A stretch of 64,000 nt of DNA, taken from assembly GCA_947169115.1 (NCBI GenBank), contig CAMVOK010000007.1:56431-120430 (forward strand). The letters are read 5' to 3'. How positions within the stretch are numbered: position 1 is the first letter of the stretch; each line of letters opens with the position of its first letter. Source of the DNA: an uncultured Prevotellaceae bacterium. GTDB lineage: Bacteria; Bacteroidota; Bacteroidia; Bacteroidales; Bacteroidaceae. The translations under genes and the position numbers were made by a program. A model generated the notes under the pieces. The model worked only from the letters and a program-made list of their open reading frames with translations, ran no database searches and was not told the origin of the DNA. Shown here one piece after another: positions 51,324 to 59,742 of the stretch.

Positions 51324-51764
51324 TTATTCTGAATAATCTTGAGGGTAATGGTATGTAAATGGAAGCGTGAACAACGTGGCACCGATTTCATCATCTATGT
51401 CTATTCTCGCTGTCACTGGGCTGACCCAATGTTCCACTACATTCGGAATATAATCTGAAAAGCCAGAGCCATCAATGGGAGCTTCCGCTTTAAATTCTGT
51501 ATTGACAAATGGCTCAGTTCCGTTGAAATTTATTGGAAGATTTGCAGAGCCAGATTCCCAAGAAGCCGCAATGTAATAACTCGGAATACCCCCTGCTACA
51601 AATGTTGTACGTCCCTTGGGAATGTCAATCCATCCTTGTTCAATCAGATTGCCAGATGCATCATAAAATCCGGAACCATCGAACATGTAACCTCCTTCAC
51701 TTCTAAGATTCATTCTGCCCCCAGCCATGTTTGTTTGTACGCTCTTAAGTTTCAGTTTTTCCAT
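51324..51764 (-). CDS. Small protein with GG-Bacteroidales-like leader (possible modified-peptide precursor)
   Basis: 146 residues, no signal peptide. The start MEKLKLKSVQ...RMNLRSEGG resembles the leader of the Bacteroidales GG natural-product precursors (family TIGR04149, typically MKKLKL...MN...GG). The remainder is a beta-rich body (FDGSGFYDASGNLIEQGW, TTFVAGGIPSYYIAASWE), unusually long for a peptide core. It has its own -7 box and lies among three glycosyltransferase-like genes. I infer an exported, possibly glycosylated protein cut after the GG. No radical SAM or peptidase-transporter gene is nearby. A plain hypothetical protein is the alternative. Confidence 0.55.
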   Translation of the reverse strand: MEKLKLKSVQTNMAGGRMNLRSEGGYMFDGSGFYDASGNLIEQGWIDIPKGRTTFVAGGIPSYYIAASWESGSANLPINFNGTEPFVNTEFKAEAPIDGSGFSDYIPNVVEHWVSPVTARIDIDDEIGATLFTLPFTYHYPQDYSE

Positions 51765-51777
51765 AATTGTAAGTTTT

Positions 51778-51786
51778 ACAAAGTTA
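51778..51786 (-). promoter_or_regulatory. -7 box upstream of the GG-leader-like gene
   Basis: The reverse strand reads TAACTTTGT, 14 bases upstream of the ATG. It suggests extra expression of this gene relative to the transferases before it. Confidence 0.5.
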
Positions 51787-51812
51787 ATAAATTATTGTTA
51801 ATAAATCAATTC

Positions 51813-52655
51813 CTAATCAAAAAAACCTGTTCTTCGGAATATCTTATACATCAGTACTACTATCTCATCTCCGTCAATTAAGTCCGCTTGATTAAGTTTA
51901 AGGTATTGTCTGTACAACTTTGATAGGGAATTCCTTTGTGGTATGTTCAGTTCCAACAGCCTCTCGATAATTTCCTGTTGTATCCTCAACCGAGTGTCCC
52001 TTTGCTCCTCATGGTACAGAAATGAGACCTGCGACCTGCTTCTCCTGTAACATAATAGCAGTTCAGGGATTACATAGAATTTTCCACCCACCCGTGCAAT
52101 GTCTGTCCAAAACTTATAGTCCTCAGCATACGGATAATTCTTGTATCGCAGATGTTTATCTACAATAAATGATCTCCGTAACATGGCAGTAGGATGAATA
52201 AGGAAATTTCCCGTGAGAAGCCAAAAGAATGCATTATCTACCTCCTCTTTGGCTTTGTGTCCAAGTTGACGCTCATTTATACTGCCGATTGTCTTTACCC
52301 ATGAGAAACATACGGAAATATCTGGAAATAGCCTCATTGTATGTATCTGACGTTCCAATCTATTGGGCATCATCACGTCGTCCGCATCCATACGGGCAAT
52401 GAATTCTCCACGGCACAAGTGTAGTCCGAAATTAAGAGAACGGATGTAATCATGTTGCCCATGAATACAACGGATTCGCTCGTCAGTGTAGCTTTGAATA
52501 ATGTCAGAGGTGTTGTCTGAAGAACCATCATCCACAATGATGAGTTCAAAGTCCCCAAAACTTTGCTGCAAAATACTATCTATGGCCTCACCGATATATT
52601 TGGCTGCATTATGAGCACACATCATGACACTTATTTCGGGGCTATGCGTTTTCAT
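51813..52655 (-). CDS. Family 2 glycosyltransferase
   Basis: 280 residues with a GT-A fold: ISVMMCAHNAAKYIGEAIDSI (nucleotide-sugar strand), LIIVDDGSSDNT and FIARMDADDVMMPNRLERQ (DxD metal site DADD). The FLIHPTAMLRRSF and YAEDYKFWTDIAR segments mark the acceptor half. It transfers a sugar from a nucleotide donor to an unidentified acceptor in the cytosol. It overlaps the GT4 gene by 4 bases (ATGA), so the two are coupled. Its position next to the GG-leader-like gene suggests protein or peptide glycosylation. Confidence 0.9.
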   Translation of the reverse strand: MKTHSPEISVMMCAHNAAKYIGEAIDSILQQSFGDFELIIVDDGSSDNTSDIIQSYTDERIRCIHGQHDYIRSLNFGLHLCRGEFIARMDADDVMMPNRLERQIHTMRLFPDISVCFSWVKTIGSINERQLGHKAKEEVDNAFFWLLTGNFLIHPTAMLRRSFIVDKHLRYKNYPYAEDYKFWTDIARVGGKFYVIPELLLCYRRSRSQVSFLYHEEQRDTRLRIQQEIIERLLELNIPQRNSLSKLYRQYLKLNQADLIDGDEIVVLMYKIFRRTGFFD

Positions 52656-53872
52656 ACGAAAAGTGTGGAATATATGTTTTTGATTTCTGTCATCATATCT
52701 ATCTGTGTATACCGTAATAGGTAATGCCTTCTTGCATTCTCCCCAAGAAGTTTCCTTTGTTCGGGATTTTTTCCTAACTCCATGATATATTCTCCCATTT
52801 GCAATACATCTACTTGCAGTCCTATTCCTGGAATGTAACTAACAGGCACCTTCATCCCATTTACTCCATGATTGAATATTTCGCCAAGTCCGTCAACGTC
52901 CGTTGTTATAACTGGCAGACCAGACATCATCATCTCTATAGCTACATAGCTGCACTGTTCCTGTATGGATGCAATAATTCCGATATCGCTTTTCCCGTAA
53001 TGTTTACATAATTGGTCAGGGCTTAATTGCCCCACAAATTGTATTTCAAGGAAAGGATATCTTTGCAGTATCTCATCCTTTTTTTCAATATTACCAACTA
53101 CCGTTAAGGATGCAGGGTATCTTATCAAGATTGTCTGCATCGCCTCCAATACGAAAGCAAGGCCCTTACTTTGATGGGGATTGCCGACGAATATGCATCT
53201 TATGTTTTTTTTCTTTTTTCCATGCATACGTGGTTTCATGTAATCTTGAATTCCGTTGGGAACAACAAATATCTTAGGAGTCGCCGATGGACACATTCTT
53301 CGGATGAAATCTCGTGCACAATTCGTAACACATATAATGCAATCAGATTTTGTATAGGCATTCCATTCATAGTCTTGCACAATGTACTGGCGCGGATTAC
53401 AGGTTTCCTGTCTAAGATAATATTGTTCGTATAGTCGATTGAATCCACGGATGTTGGTGTTATAAGAACTTTTCCATGGAATACAATGCAGGTGAGTTAC
53501 AATCTTGCAGGATGGTATCTGTTGGCGTACGAGGATACCAAATTCCATCAGATTCAGCGTATGCAGGTGAATAATGGTATTGGGAATGAAAATCTGCGAC
53601 AAGTGGTTGTAAACAGATAACCAGAAGTCTTTTCTAACCGAATCGTCCCTTAAAAATGTGATAAAGTCTTGAGGCAGTGGCACAAGTATTAATCTGTAAC
53701 CATTTCTCTGCTGGACTTGTGTCTCACTTACAAGATTATACGTAAAACGAATCCAAGTGACCAGATAGTAGTATTCTTTAGAAAGAGCATTCACTATGGT
53801 ATGGATACATCTGTCCACCCCATTAATAGTGTTGGATTTAGTCATATCCATTAGGAGTATTGAATGCTTCAT
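52652..53872 (-). CDS. Family 4 glycosyltransferase, TIGR04157-like (peptide-cluster-associated)
   Basis: 406 residues with a GT-B fold. The N-terminal domain starts NTINGVDRCIHTIVNALSKE and has YYYLVTWIRFTYN and VTHLHCIPWKSSYNTN, the pattern I recall from glycosyltransferases encoded with GG-Bacteroidales precursors (TIGR04157). The C-terminal donor domain shows CIFVGNPHQSKGLAFVLEAM, LSPDQLCKHYGKSDIGIIAS and the EX7E-type stretch QCSYVAIEMMMSGLPVITTD. It is coupled to the GT2 gene. If the family call holds, it supports reading this locus as a glycopeptide cluster. No rSAM gene is seen within the window. Confidence 0.85.
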   Translation of the reverse strand: MKHSILLMDMTKSNTINGVDRCIHTIVNALSKEYYYLVTWIRFTYNLVSETQVQQRNGYRLILVPLPQDFITFLRDDSVRKDFWLSVYNHLSQIFIPNTIIHLHTLNLMEFGILVRQQIPSCKIVTHLHCIPWKSSYNTNIRGFNRLYEQYYLRQETCNPRQYIVQDYEWNAYTKSDCIICVTNCARDFIRRMCPSATPKIFVVPNGIQDYMKPRMHGKKKKNIRCIFVGNPHQSKGLAFVLEAMQTILIRYPASLTVVGNIEKKDEILQRYPFLEIQFVGQLSPDQLCKHYGKSDIGIIASIQEQCSYVAIEMMMSGLPVITTDVDGLGEIFNHGVNGMKVPVSYIPGIGLQVDVLQMGEYIMELGKNPEQRKLLGENARRHYLLRYTQIDMMTEIKNIYSTLFV

Positions 53873-53875
53873 GAC

Positions 53876-54664
53876 TTAATATTTAACTGGATGATATATT
53901 TTCTGTGCGATACAGTTTTTTACATATTCATTGCTAAAACCCGGCCGGTAACGGAGCGTGCACAGTAGTTCTGTATTATGATTATCCATGTAGTACCTGT
54001 TCTCGTTCCCTGACCTCACAAATTCACCGATACCCCCAAAATCTTCTAGTGTAAATCCTGCGTTGTACAGGCACGTTGGTATGAGAAGCTCGGAATGGGC
54101 AGAAAAGCCCCTACTCTGATATTGATGAATATATGCCAATGCTGCATTGGAATACCTGCAGATAGGATGAAAGGCACGGATGCATTGTGCAATGGGATAG
54201 CCAGAATGGTTGCATGTCTGCCACCAGACCCAGTTATTATTCCTCTGTATATCGTAACTGGCAATGTGAGCGCCCAGGAAGTCGGCTCCGCTTTGGCTAA
54301 AACCATCCATCAGAACCGACCACTCTCCTGTGAACTCCACATCATATTCAATAAACCAGTAATACGAATATTCTGCATGTTCTTTATAAAAACGAAGTAC
54401 AGGGAAATGACAACTGCCTGGCAGCAGTTTCTCGCAAATGGGTACATAGCCCAATTCGTTTAGGTCATCTGGGTCGTATGCACAGAATGGGATGGATGCT
54501 GGGATTCTGGCAACTTCATTTTTGCTATTTGTGTTAAACAGGAGGAATACATCGTATTGCTCCGCATCCAGTTCCTTGTATAGCCGACGATATTTTTCTT
54601 CAATCATTGAGTTGAAGAAATGGCTCATCAGCAGCACTGTCTGTTTTTGCATGTAGCTCTCCAT
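53876..54664 (-). CDS. Putative glycosyltransferase-like protein, family not firmly recognised
   Basis: About 262 residues from ATG 54664 (MESYMQKQTVLLMSHFF); a longer start would run into the DUF3244 gene. An N-terminal strand-helix pattern leads to YYWFIEYDVEFTGEWSVLMD, with an acidic EYDVEF that could be the metal-binding DxD equivalent, then FLGAHIASYDIQRNNNWVWW and a SNAALAYIHQYQSRGF segment. This is reminiscent of DUF3405-type transferases. It ends 4 bases before the GT4 start. Membership in a glycan pathway is inferred from context; the activity is unproven. Confidence 0.65.
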   Translation of the reverse strand: MESYMQKQTVLLMSHFFNSMIEEKYRRLYKELDAEQYDVFLLFNTNSKNEVARIPASIPFCAYDPDDLNELGYVPICEKLLPGSCHFPVLRFYKEHAEYSYYWFIEYDVEFTGEWSVLMDGFSQSGADFLGAHIASYDIQRNNNWVWWQTCNHSGYPIAQCIRAFHPICRYSNAALAYIHQYQSRGFSAHSELLIPTCLYNAGFTLEDFGGIGEFVRSGNENRYYMDNHNTELLCTLRYRPGFSNEYVKNCIAQKIYHPVKY

Positions 54665-54683
54665 TCCTTTTCTGTACCCCCTC

Positions 54684-55058
54684 TTACAAGTCAATCTCGC
54701 AGTAGAACATGTAGTCCCCTTGTATGATTTGTAGTTCATACGTGCCTGTGAGGGTAGATGGCAGAACAAGCGAAGTCTGGTTTTCCTCGATGGAATCGGA
54801 GAAAACTACATCCTCATTCTCGTCCACCAGTTGTACGGTGCAGCCCTCAATGGAGGTATCAAACGTCAGTTGATTACCATCTTGATAGACACATGGTGCC
54901 AGAACTGGAGACTTGGGATGTAGTGTATGTTCACCACCAATCTTAATAGGCTTTACGTTAAGTACTAGCTGAACCATGCCTCCTGGAAGTATGGGGTCAG
55001 CAAACATTGTGGACATGCCACAGAAAAACACGAAAAGTAAACAAAATCTTTTAATCAT
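54684..55058 (-). CDS. DUF3244-family small exported protein
   Basis: 124 residues: signal peptide MIKRFCLLFVFFCGMSTMFA, then an Ig-like small beta sandwich with LTFDTSIEGCTVQLVDENE and the conserved closing TGTYELQIIQGDYMFYCEIDL, typical of Bacteroidales DUF3244 proteins. The family is of unknown function and commonly sits next to regulators and surface genes. It heads the same-strand gene run that ends with the macroglobulin-like gene. A -7 box lies 23 bases upstream. Confidence 0.8.
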   Translation of the reverse strand: MIKRFCLLFVFFCGMSTMFADPILPGGMVQLVLNVKPIKIGGEHTLHPKSPVLAPCVYQDGNQLTFDTSIEGCTVQLVDENEDVVFSDSIEENQTSLVLPSTLTGTYELQIIQGDYMFYCEIDL

Positions 55059-55080
55059 AATTTTATGTTTTTAAGTTGTC

Positions 55081-55089
55081 ACAAAATTA
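55081..55089 (-). promoter_or_regulatory. -7 box for the DUF3244-glycosyltransferase operon
   Basis: The reverse strand reads TAATTTTGT, 23 bases upstream of the ATG at 55058. Confidence 0.45.
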
Positions 55090-55198
55090 TGAAAAAAGGA
55101 ATCGACACTAAATACTCAGGGAAAAGAAAGAGTACATATAAAGTACACAAAAACAAGCAATATGAAAGTTATAAAAGCTCAAAAATCAAGATGTTGTA

Positions 55199-56758
55199 CT
55201 ATATCTGAAAGTAGGCGCACTTTTTTAGACTTTGTACGAGAGTGAGGCTACTTTCTTCTTCGAAAAGTTTCCGTTTTGCGCTTAATCTTGTGTTGCTGAC
55301 TATTTGTTTTGAGGTATTCAGAAGGATAACTTGTTCACTGGGTGTGAAGTCCAAATGGCTCAAGATGCAGATGTACTGTTCGCGCTGACTCAGGTGAGCC
55401 ACTTGCATTCGGGCGTACATGTGTGGCATGTACTTTTTGTATGTCCTGATTAGTTTATCCCAATCCTTCTTGGCAGGAACGTTCCAACTGCCGACATTGC
55501 ATACAATGTTTTTGAGAAGTTTGATGACATCCTCATTTTTGAGTTCCTCTTCTTTTTCCAGAACATCTTGCTGGTAAGTGCTAATTTGTTCTTTTTGCTG
55601 CTGGCACAGGATTTGTATTTTCATGTGTTCCTCTACCAGTGCCCGATATGTTATCTCTTCCCTTAATCGTTTCTGTTTAACATGATAATACATAAGTCGG
55701 GCTATGCCAACGATTATTATCAAAAGAGAGAAAAGGAGTAGAATTGCATAATGTGATATTTCAGCATCTTTTGCCTCCCGTTCTGCTATCTCCTGATTCC
55801 GCTCGTACCTGTACAATTTTGATGACATTATAATTGCATCTGCCTGCTGGTTTCCCATCCATTCTGACAATGCCTTTTCGCAGAGGTTAGAATATTTGAC
55901 AATAGAGTCGGAATTTCTCTTCTCCCGATAAACCGCAAGCAATCCCTTACATGATTCATAGAAATGCCCGTATTGTTGTAACCTGCGGAAATAGTATTCG
56001 GCAGAATCTATTTTACCAGTACCAATATGGTATAAGCCTTTACTATAATAGTAGTGCTCCCGTCCCTGAATGATATTTCCCTGTTCGTCAAAAATGCCAG
56101 ACTCGTCCTCAAAGATTTCCATATACTTTTTGGCACGGGGGAAGTTCCCGTTTGTGAGACAAATGTATATGGCTGTTGGATACACTTGTGCTGCCTGCTC
56201 TTTATATCCGTATCTTAGGTATAGTTGTCGGGCTTGTTCTGTGATGCGGAATATCATGGTAGTGTCATCCGTCTCATAGTAGGAATCGACTTGACGCTCT
56301 ATCCCCAGAATATAATTAAGGGTGTCATGTGCCAGCCAGGCATAATGACTAAAAGCCTGGTTTGCAGTTAAGATTTCGTTAGGTAATCCTTGCTGCTCGT
56401 ACAATTCTGCCATCTGTCCATAGATGCGGAAGAGGGTGGCGTAGTCGCAGTTGGCGCGAGTGGTGTCGGCTCGTTCGGTTGCTATATTATAGTAATGTAT
56501 AGCGGCAGGAGCCTCGCCCATGTCGCGATAAGCACAGCCGAGCATGTAGTAGGCTCTCATGCGATGGTTGGAGGAGTGCCACCAGTGGTCGTAGTGTTGG
56601 ACGAGTGCCAGCCCGATAGAGTCGGAAGTGAAGAGACTGTCGTTGCGATTCATCCATTCTGCCTCTTCCAACATTTGGGCGTAACGGTCGTGTCGCCCCG
56701 TGCAGGCAATAGCAGTGAAAACAATACAGCTAATGAATATATATAGTAGCCGTTTCAT
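55199..56758 (-). CDS. TPR-containing membrane regulator with C-terminal HTH-like domain
   Basis: About 519 residues from ATG 56758, just after the argB stop. MKRLLYIFISCIVFTAIAC is a lipoprotein-like signal (cysteine at 19). TPR repeats fill about 50-320 (AYYMLGCAYRDMGEAPAAIHYY, YYYSKGLYHIGTGKIDSAEYYF). A membrane helix lies near 338-362 (HYAILLLFSLLIIIVGIA), then a coiled coil. The C-terminus (LSQREQYICILSHLDFTP, IVSNTRLSAKRKLF) looks like a LuxR-type helix-turn-helix. This is the layout of Bacteroidetes periplasm-sensing TPR regulators. It probably controls the adjacent DUF3244-glycosyltransferase operon, a role inferred from position. Confidence 0.78.
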   Translation of the reverse strand: MKRLLYIFISCIVFTAIACTGRHDRYAQMLEEAEWMNRNDSLFTSDSIGLALVQHYDHWWHSSNHRMRAYYMLGCAYRDMGEAPAAIHYYNIATERADTTRANCDYATLFRIYGQMAELYEQQGLPNEILTANQAFSHYAWLAHDTLNYILGIERQVDSYYETDDTTMIFRITEQARQLYLRYGYKEQAAQVYPTAIYICLTNGNFPRAKKYMEIFEDESGIFDEQGNIIQGREHYYYSKGLYHIGTGKIDSAEYYFRRLQQYGHFYESCKGLLAVYREKRNSDSIVKYSNLCEKALSEWMGNQQADAIIMSSKLYRYERNQEIAEREAKDAEISHYAILLLFSLLIIIVGIARLMYYHVKQKRLREEITYRALVEEHMKIQILCQQQKEQISTYQQDVLEKEEELKNEDVIKLLKNIVCNVGSWNVPAKKDWDKLIRTYKKYMPHMYARMQVAHLSQREQYICILSHLDFTPSEQVILLNTSKQIVSNTRLSAKRKLFEEESSLTLVQSLKKCAYFQI

Positions 56759-56762
56759 CGGT

Positions 56763-57710
56763 TTATTGCGCAGCGATAACGGTTTCGCCAATGCGAACCT
56801 CGGCTACTCCCTGGCGGATGGCTTGCAGGGCATTCTCGAGTTTGGGCAACATGCCCCCGGAGACGATGCCTTCGGCTTGTAGGCGGTGGAAATCCTGTTC
56901 CGTGATGTGGGGGATGAGCGACGTGGGGTCGTCGGGATTGCGCATGACACCGCGTTTCTCAAAGGCATAGCGTAGGCTTACGTGGAAGTATGGAGCCAGG
57001 GCGCAGGCTACGGTCTGAGCCATGGTGTCGGCATTGGTGTTCAGCAAGTGGCCTTGGCCGTCGTGGGTGAGGGGGGCAATAACGGGGGTGATGCCCTCGA
57101 GAAGCAGGGTGCCCAGCCGTTGGCCGTCGGCACGGTCGACATCGCCAACCCAACCGTAGTCGATGGTTTCTTTGTGGAGAGAGGAGAGAGGAGAGAGGAG
57201 AGAGGTTTGTTCTTGCTCCGCTTCGCTCTGCAAGCGTAGCCCTATAGGTCGTCCGATGACTTCCCCTTGTGTGTTTTTGGGGGAGTCAATTACATTTCTC
57301 TCTCTTCTCTCCTCTCTCTTCTCTCCTCTTTTATGGCTGCGGATAATATCCATGTCGGCACCAGTCAGTCCGAGGGCGTTTACCCCGGCTGCCTGCAGTT
57401 TGGCCACGATGTTTTTGTTCACCAGTCCACCATAGACCATGGTGACGACGCGGAGCATGTCGTCGTCGGTGATGCGGCGTCCATCGACCATGCGTGTCTC
57501 TATGCCCAGCTGGGTGGCGAGGGATGTGGCAGAACGTCCGCCACCGTGCACCAGCACCTTGGGACCGGGGATGGTGGCAAAGTCGCTAATCAGTTGGGTG
57601 AGCAATGTCTCGTCCTCAACTACGGCTCCGCCAACTTTCAATATAGTTAACCTCCCCCTTCCCCCTCCCAAGGAGGGGGCATGAGCCGCCTTGTTTTCTT
57701 TAGATTCCAT
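56763..57710 (-). CDS. argB: Acetylglutamate kinase with two repeat-derived insertions
   Basis: 315 residues from ATG 57710; an in-frame TTG at 57719 is less likely. It phosphorylates N-acetylglutamate in arginine synthesis. Kinase motifs are intact: ILKVGGAVVED, VLVHGGGRSATSLA, VYGGLVNKNIVA, ALGLTGADMDII, DYGWVGDV, INTNADTMAQTVA. Two stretches do not belong. Residues about 8-22 (AAHAPSLGGGRGR) come from a palindromic repeat. About 50 residues between RSHKR and ETIDYGWVGD (RGEKREERRERN...LLSPLSSLHK) come from a GAGAGGA/TCTCCTC element. The second falls where the family runs straight through. Whether the enzyme is active is worth testing. It lies downstream of speA. Confidence 0.92.
   Translation of the reverse strand: MESKENKAAHAPSLGGGRGRLTILKVGGAVVEDETLLTQLISDFATIPGPKVLVHGGGRSATSLATQLGIETRMVDGRRITDDDMLRVVTMVYGGLVNKNIVAKLQAAGVNALGLTGADMDIIRSHKRGEKREERRERNVIDSPKNTQGEVIGRPIGLRLQSEAEQEQTSLLSPLSSLHKETIDYGWVGDVDRADGQRLGTLLLEGITPVIAPLTHDGQGHLLNTNADTMAQTVACALAPYFHVSLRYAFEKRGVMRNPDDPTSLIPHITEQDFHRLQAEGIVSGGMLPKLENALQAIRQGVAEVRIGETVIAAQ
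57174..57331. repeat. 158-bp inverted low-complexity element inserted in frame in argB
   Basis: GAGAGGA repeats at one end and TCTCCTC-type repeats at the other enclose a core (TTCTTGCTCCGCTTCG, GCAAGCGTAG, GGTCGTCCGATGAC). Parts of the core recur at 36016-36029, 38584-38594 and 14176-14188. Confidence 0.8.
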
Positions 57711-57788
57711 AGTATGCAATGTGGTTTATACCCCCAGTATGCAATGTGGCTTATGCCCCCTCCTTGGGAGGGGGTAGGGGGAGGTTTT
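57650..57788. repeat. Palindromic repeats at the argB 5' end and speA-argB gap
   Basis: CCCCCTCCCAAGGAGGGGG (57662-57680) lies inside argB, and CCCCCTCCTTGGGAGGGGG (57756-57775) lies just after speA. Between them, a GTATGCAATGTGGYTTATRC unit appears twice (57712 and 57738). Confidence 0.8.
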
Positions 57789-59681
57789 TTACTCTAGATA
57801 GGTATATCCATATAGTCCTGCGCGGTAGTTAGAGATGAATTCCTTGCCCTCGCTTTCTGTGATTTTGCCGTCCTTGATGGCTTTGCTCACCCAGATTTCG
57901 AGTCGGCGAACGAGTTTCTTGGGGTCGTACTGGACGTATTCGAGCACGTCGGCCACGGTTTCTCCGTCGATGACCTGGTCTATCTCATAGCCCTCCTTTG
58001 TGACGGAAACGTGTACGGCGTTGGTGTCGCCAAAGAGGTTGTGCATGTTGCCGAGGATTTCCTGATAGGCTCCGACAAGGAAGACACCGATGTAGTAGTG
58101 CTCGTTGGCTTTCACGGGGTGGAGGGGGATGTAGTTGGTTTGGTGACCGCCGTTGACGTAGGCCGAAATCTTACCGTCGGAGTCGCAGGTGATGTCCTGG
58201 AGGGTGGCACTTCGTGTGGGTTGCTCGTTCAGCCGGGATATGGGCATGATGGGGAAGAGTTGGTCGATGCCCCACGAGTCGGGCATGGACTGGAAGAGGG
58301 AGAAGTTGCAGAAGTACTTGTCGGCCATCTGCTTGTCGAGCGTGCGTAGTTCGTCGGGCACGTGTTTCTGGTGGTGTGCCAGTTCGGCCACTTCGTGGCT
58401 GATGGCCCAATAGAGGGATTCTATCTGGGCGCGTGTCTTGAGGTCGATGATGCCATGGCGGAAGAGGTCGAGAGCCTCCTCGCGGATGTCCTCGGCATCG
58501 TGCCAGTCCTCAAGGAGCGAACGGCTGGAGAGCTTGTCCCAGATTTCCGTGAGGTCGTGGACGAGTTTGTGGTCGTCGGGTCCCGGGGTGAAGTCCTCGG
58601 GCATCTGTGGGGCACTGACGCTTTCCAGAACGTCGATGATGAGTACGCTGTGGTGGGCAGTCAGAGAGCGGCCACCCTCGGTGATGATGTTGGGATGGGG
58701 GATACCGTTCTGGTTGGCAGCCTCGACGAGGGTATAGACGCAGTCGTTGACGTACTCCTGAATGGAGTAGTTGACGGACGACTCGGAGTTGCTGGAGCGA
58801 GTGCCGTCGTAATCGACGCCCAGTCCGCCACCGCAGTCGATGAAGTCGATGTTGAAGCCCATCTGGTGGAGCTGTACGTAGTATTGTGCTGCTTCGCGCA
58901 GGGCTGTACTGATGCGGCGAATCTTTGTAATCTGGCTACCGATATGGAAGTGTAGCAGATGGAGGCAGTCGCGCAGTCCCATCTCGTCGAGCATCTGCAG
59001 GGCCATGAGAAGTTCGGAGGAGTTGAGTCCGAACTTGGAGGCATCGCCACCACTCTCGCTCCACTTGCCGCTGCCGTTGGAGGCCAGTTTGATGCGGATG
59101 CCCAGGTTGGGGCGGACGCCAAGGCGTTGTGCGGTGTCGGCTATTATCTTCAGTTCGGGCAGTTTCTCGATGACGAGGAAGACGCGCTTGCCCATCTTCT
59201 GGGCCAGAAGTGCCATTTCGATGAAGTTCTGGTCTTTGTGGCCGTTGCAGATGATGAGGCTGTCGGAGTCCATGTTGGTGGCCAGCACGGCATGGAGTTC
59301 GGGCTTGGAACCTGCCTCCAGACCGAGGTTGTAGCGTTTGCCGTGGCTGATGATTTCCTCTACCACGGGGCGCATCTGGTTGACCTTGATGGGGAATATG
59401 ATAAAGTGCTCGGCCTGATAGTTATATTCTTTGGCAGCCTTGCGGAAACACTCGTCGGTCTTCTCGATGCGGTTGTCGAGGATGTCGGGAAAACGTAGGA
59501 GGACGGGAGCCGTGACGTGGCGCGTAGCCATTTCGTCGATGACCTCCTTCAGGTCTATCTGCACGCCGTTCTTCTTAGGGGTAACATAAACGTTCCCCTT
59601 GTCGTTTATACCAAAATAGTTGACTCCCCATCCCTTGATGTTGTAGAGTTCTTCGGAGTCTTCGATACGCCACTTCTTCAT
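57789..59681 (-). CDS. speA: Biosynthetic arginine decarboxylase
   Basis: 630 residues, PLP-dependent fold III decarboxylase that converts arginine to agmatine (polyamine route). The PLP lysine is in IIFPIKVNQMRPVVEEI, GLEAGSKPEL follows, and HFHIGSQITKIRRI and IDCGGGLGVDYDG mark the phosphate and substrate site. The C-terminal part has the NFSLFQSMPDSWGIDQLFPIMPI segment of SpeA. Length is normal. It reads into argB, which ties arginine synthesis and use to one transcript. Palindromic repeats lie right after its stop. Confidence 0.96.
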   Translation of the reverse strand: MKKWRIEDSEELYNIKGWGVNYFGINDKGNVYVTPKKNGVQIDLKEVIDEMATRHVTAPVLLRFPDILDNRIEKTDECFRKAAKEYNYQAEHFIIFPIKVNQMRPVVEEIISHGKRYNLGLEAGSKPELHAVLATNMDSDSLIICNGHKDQNFIEMALLAQKMGKRVFLVIEKLPELKIIADTAQRLGVRPNLGIRIKLASNGSGKWSESGGDASKFGLNSSELLMALQMLDEMGLRDCLHLLHFHIGSQITKIRRISTALREAAQYYVQLHQMGFNIDFIDCGGGLGVDYDGTRSSNSESSVNYSIQEYVNDCVYTLVEAANQNGIPHPNIITEGGRSLTAHHSVLIIDVLESVSAPQMPEDFTPGPDDHKLVHDLTEIWDKLSSRSLLEDWHDAEDIREEALDLFRHGIIDLKTRAQIESLYWAISHEVAELAHHQKHVPDELRTLDKQMADKYFCNFSLFQSMPDSWGIDQLFPIMPISRLNEQPTRSATLQDITCDSDGKISAYVNGGHQTNYIPLHPVKANEHYYIGVFLVGAYQEILGNMHNLFGDTNAVHVSVTKEGYEIDQVIDGETVADVLEYVQYDPKKLVRRLEIWVSKAIKDGKITESEGKEFISNYRAGLYGYTYLE

Positions 59682-59742
59682 TTACGATTTTACGATTTAA
59701 GTTCCTTGTGTAAAAGTCACCTCTCACCTCTCACCTTTCTTA

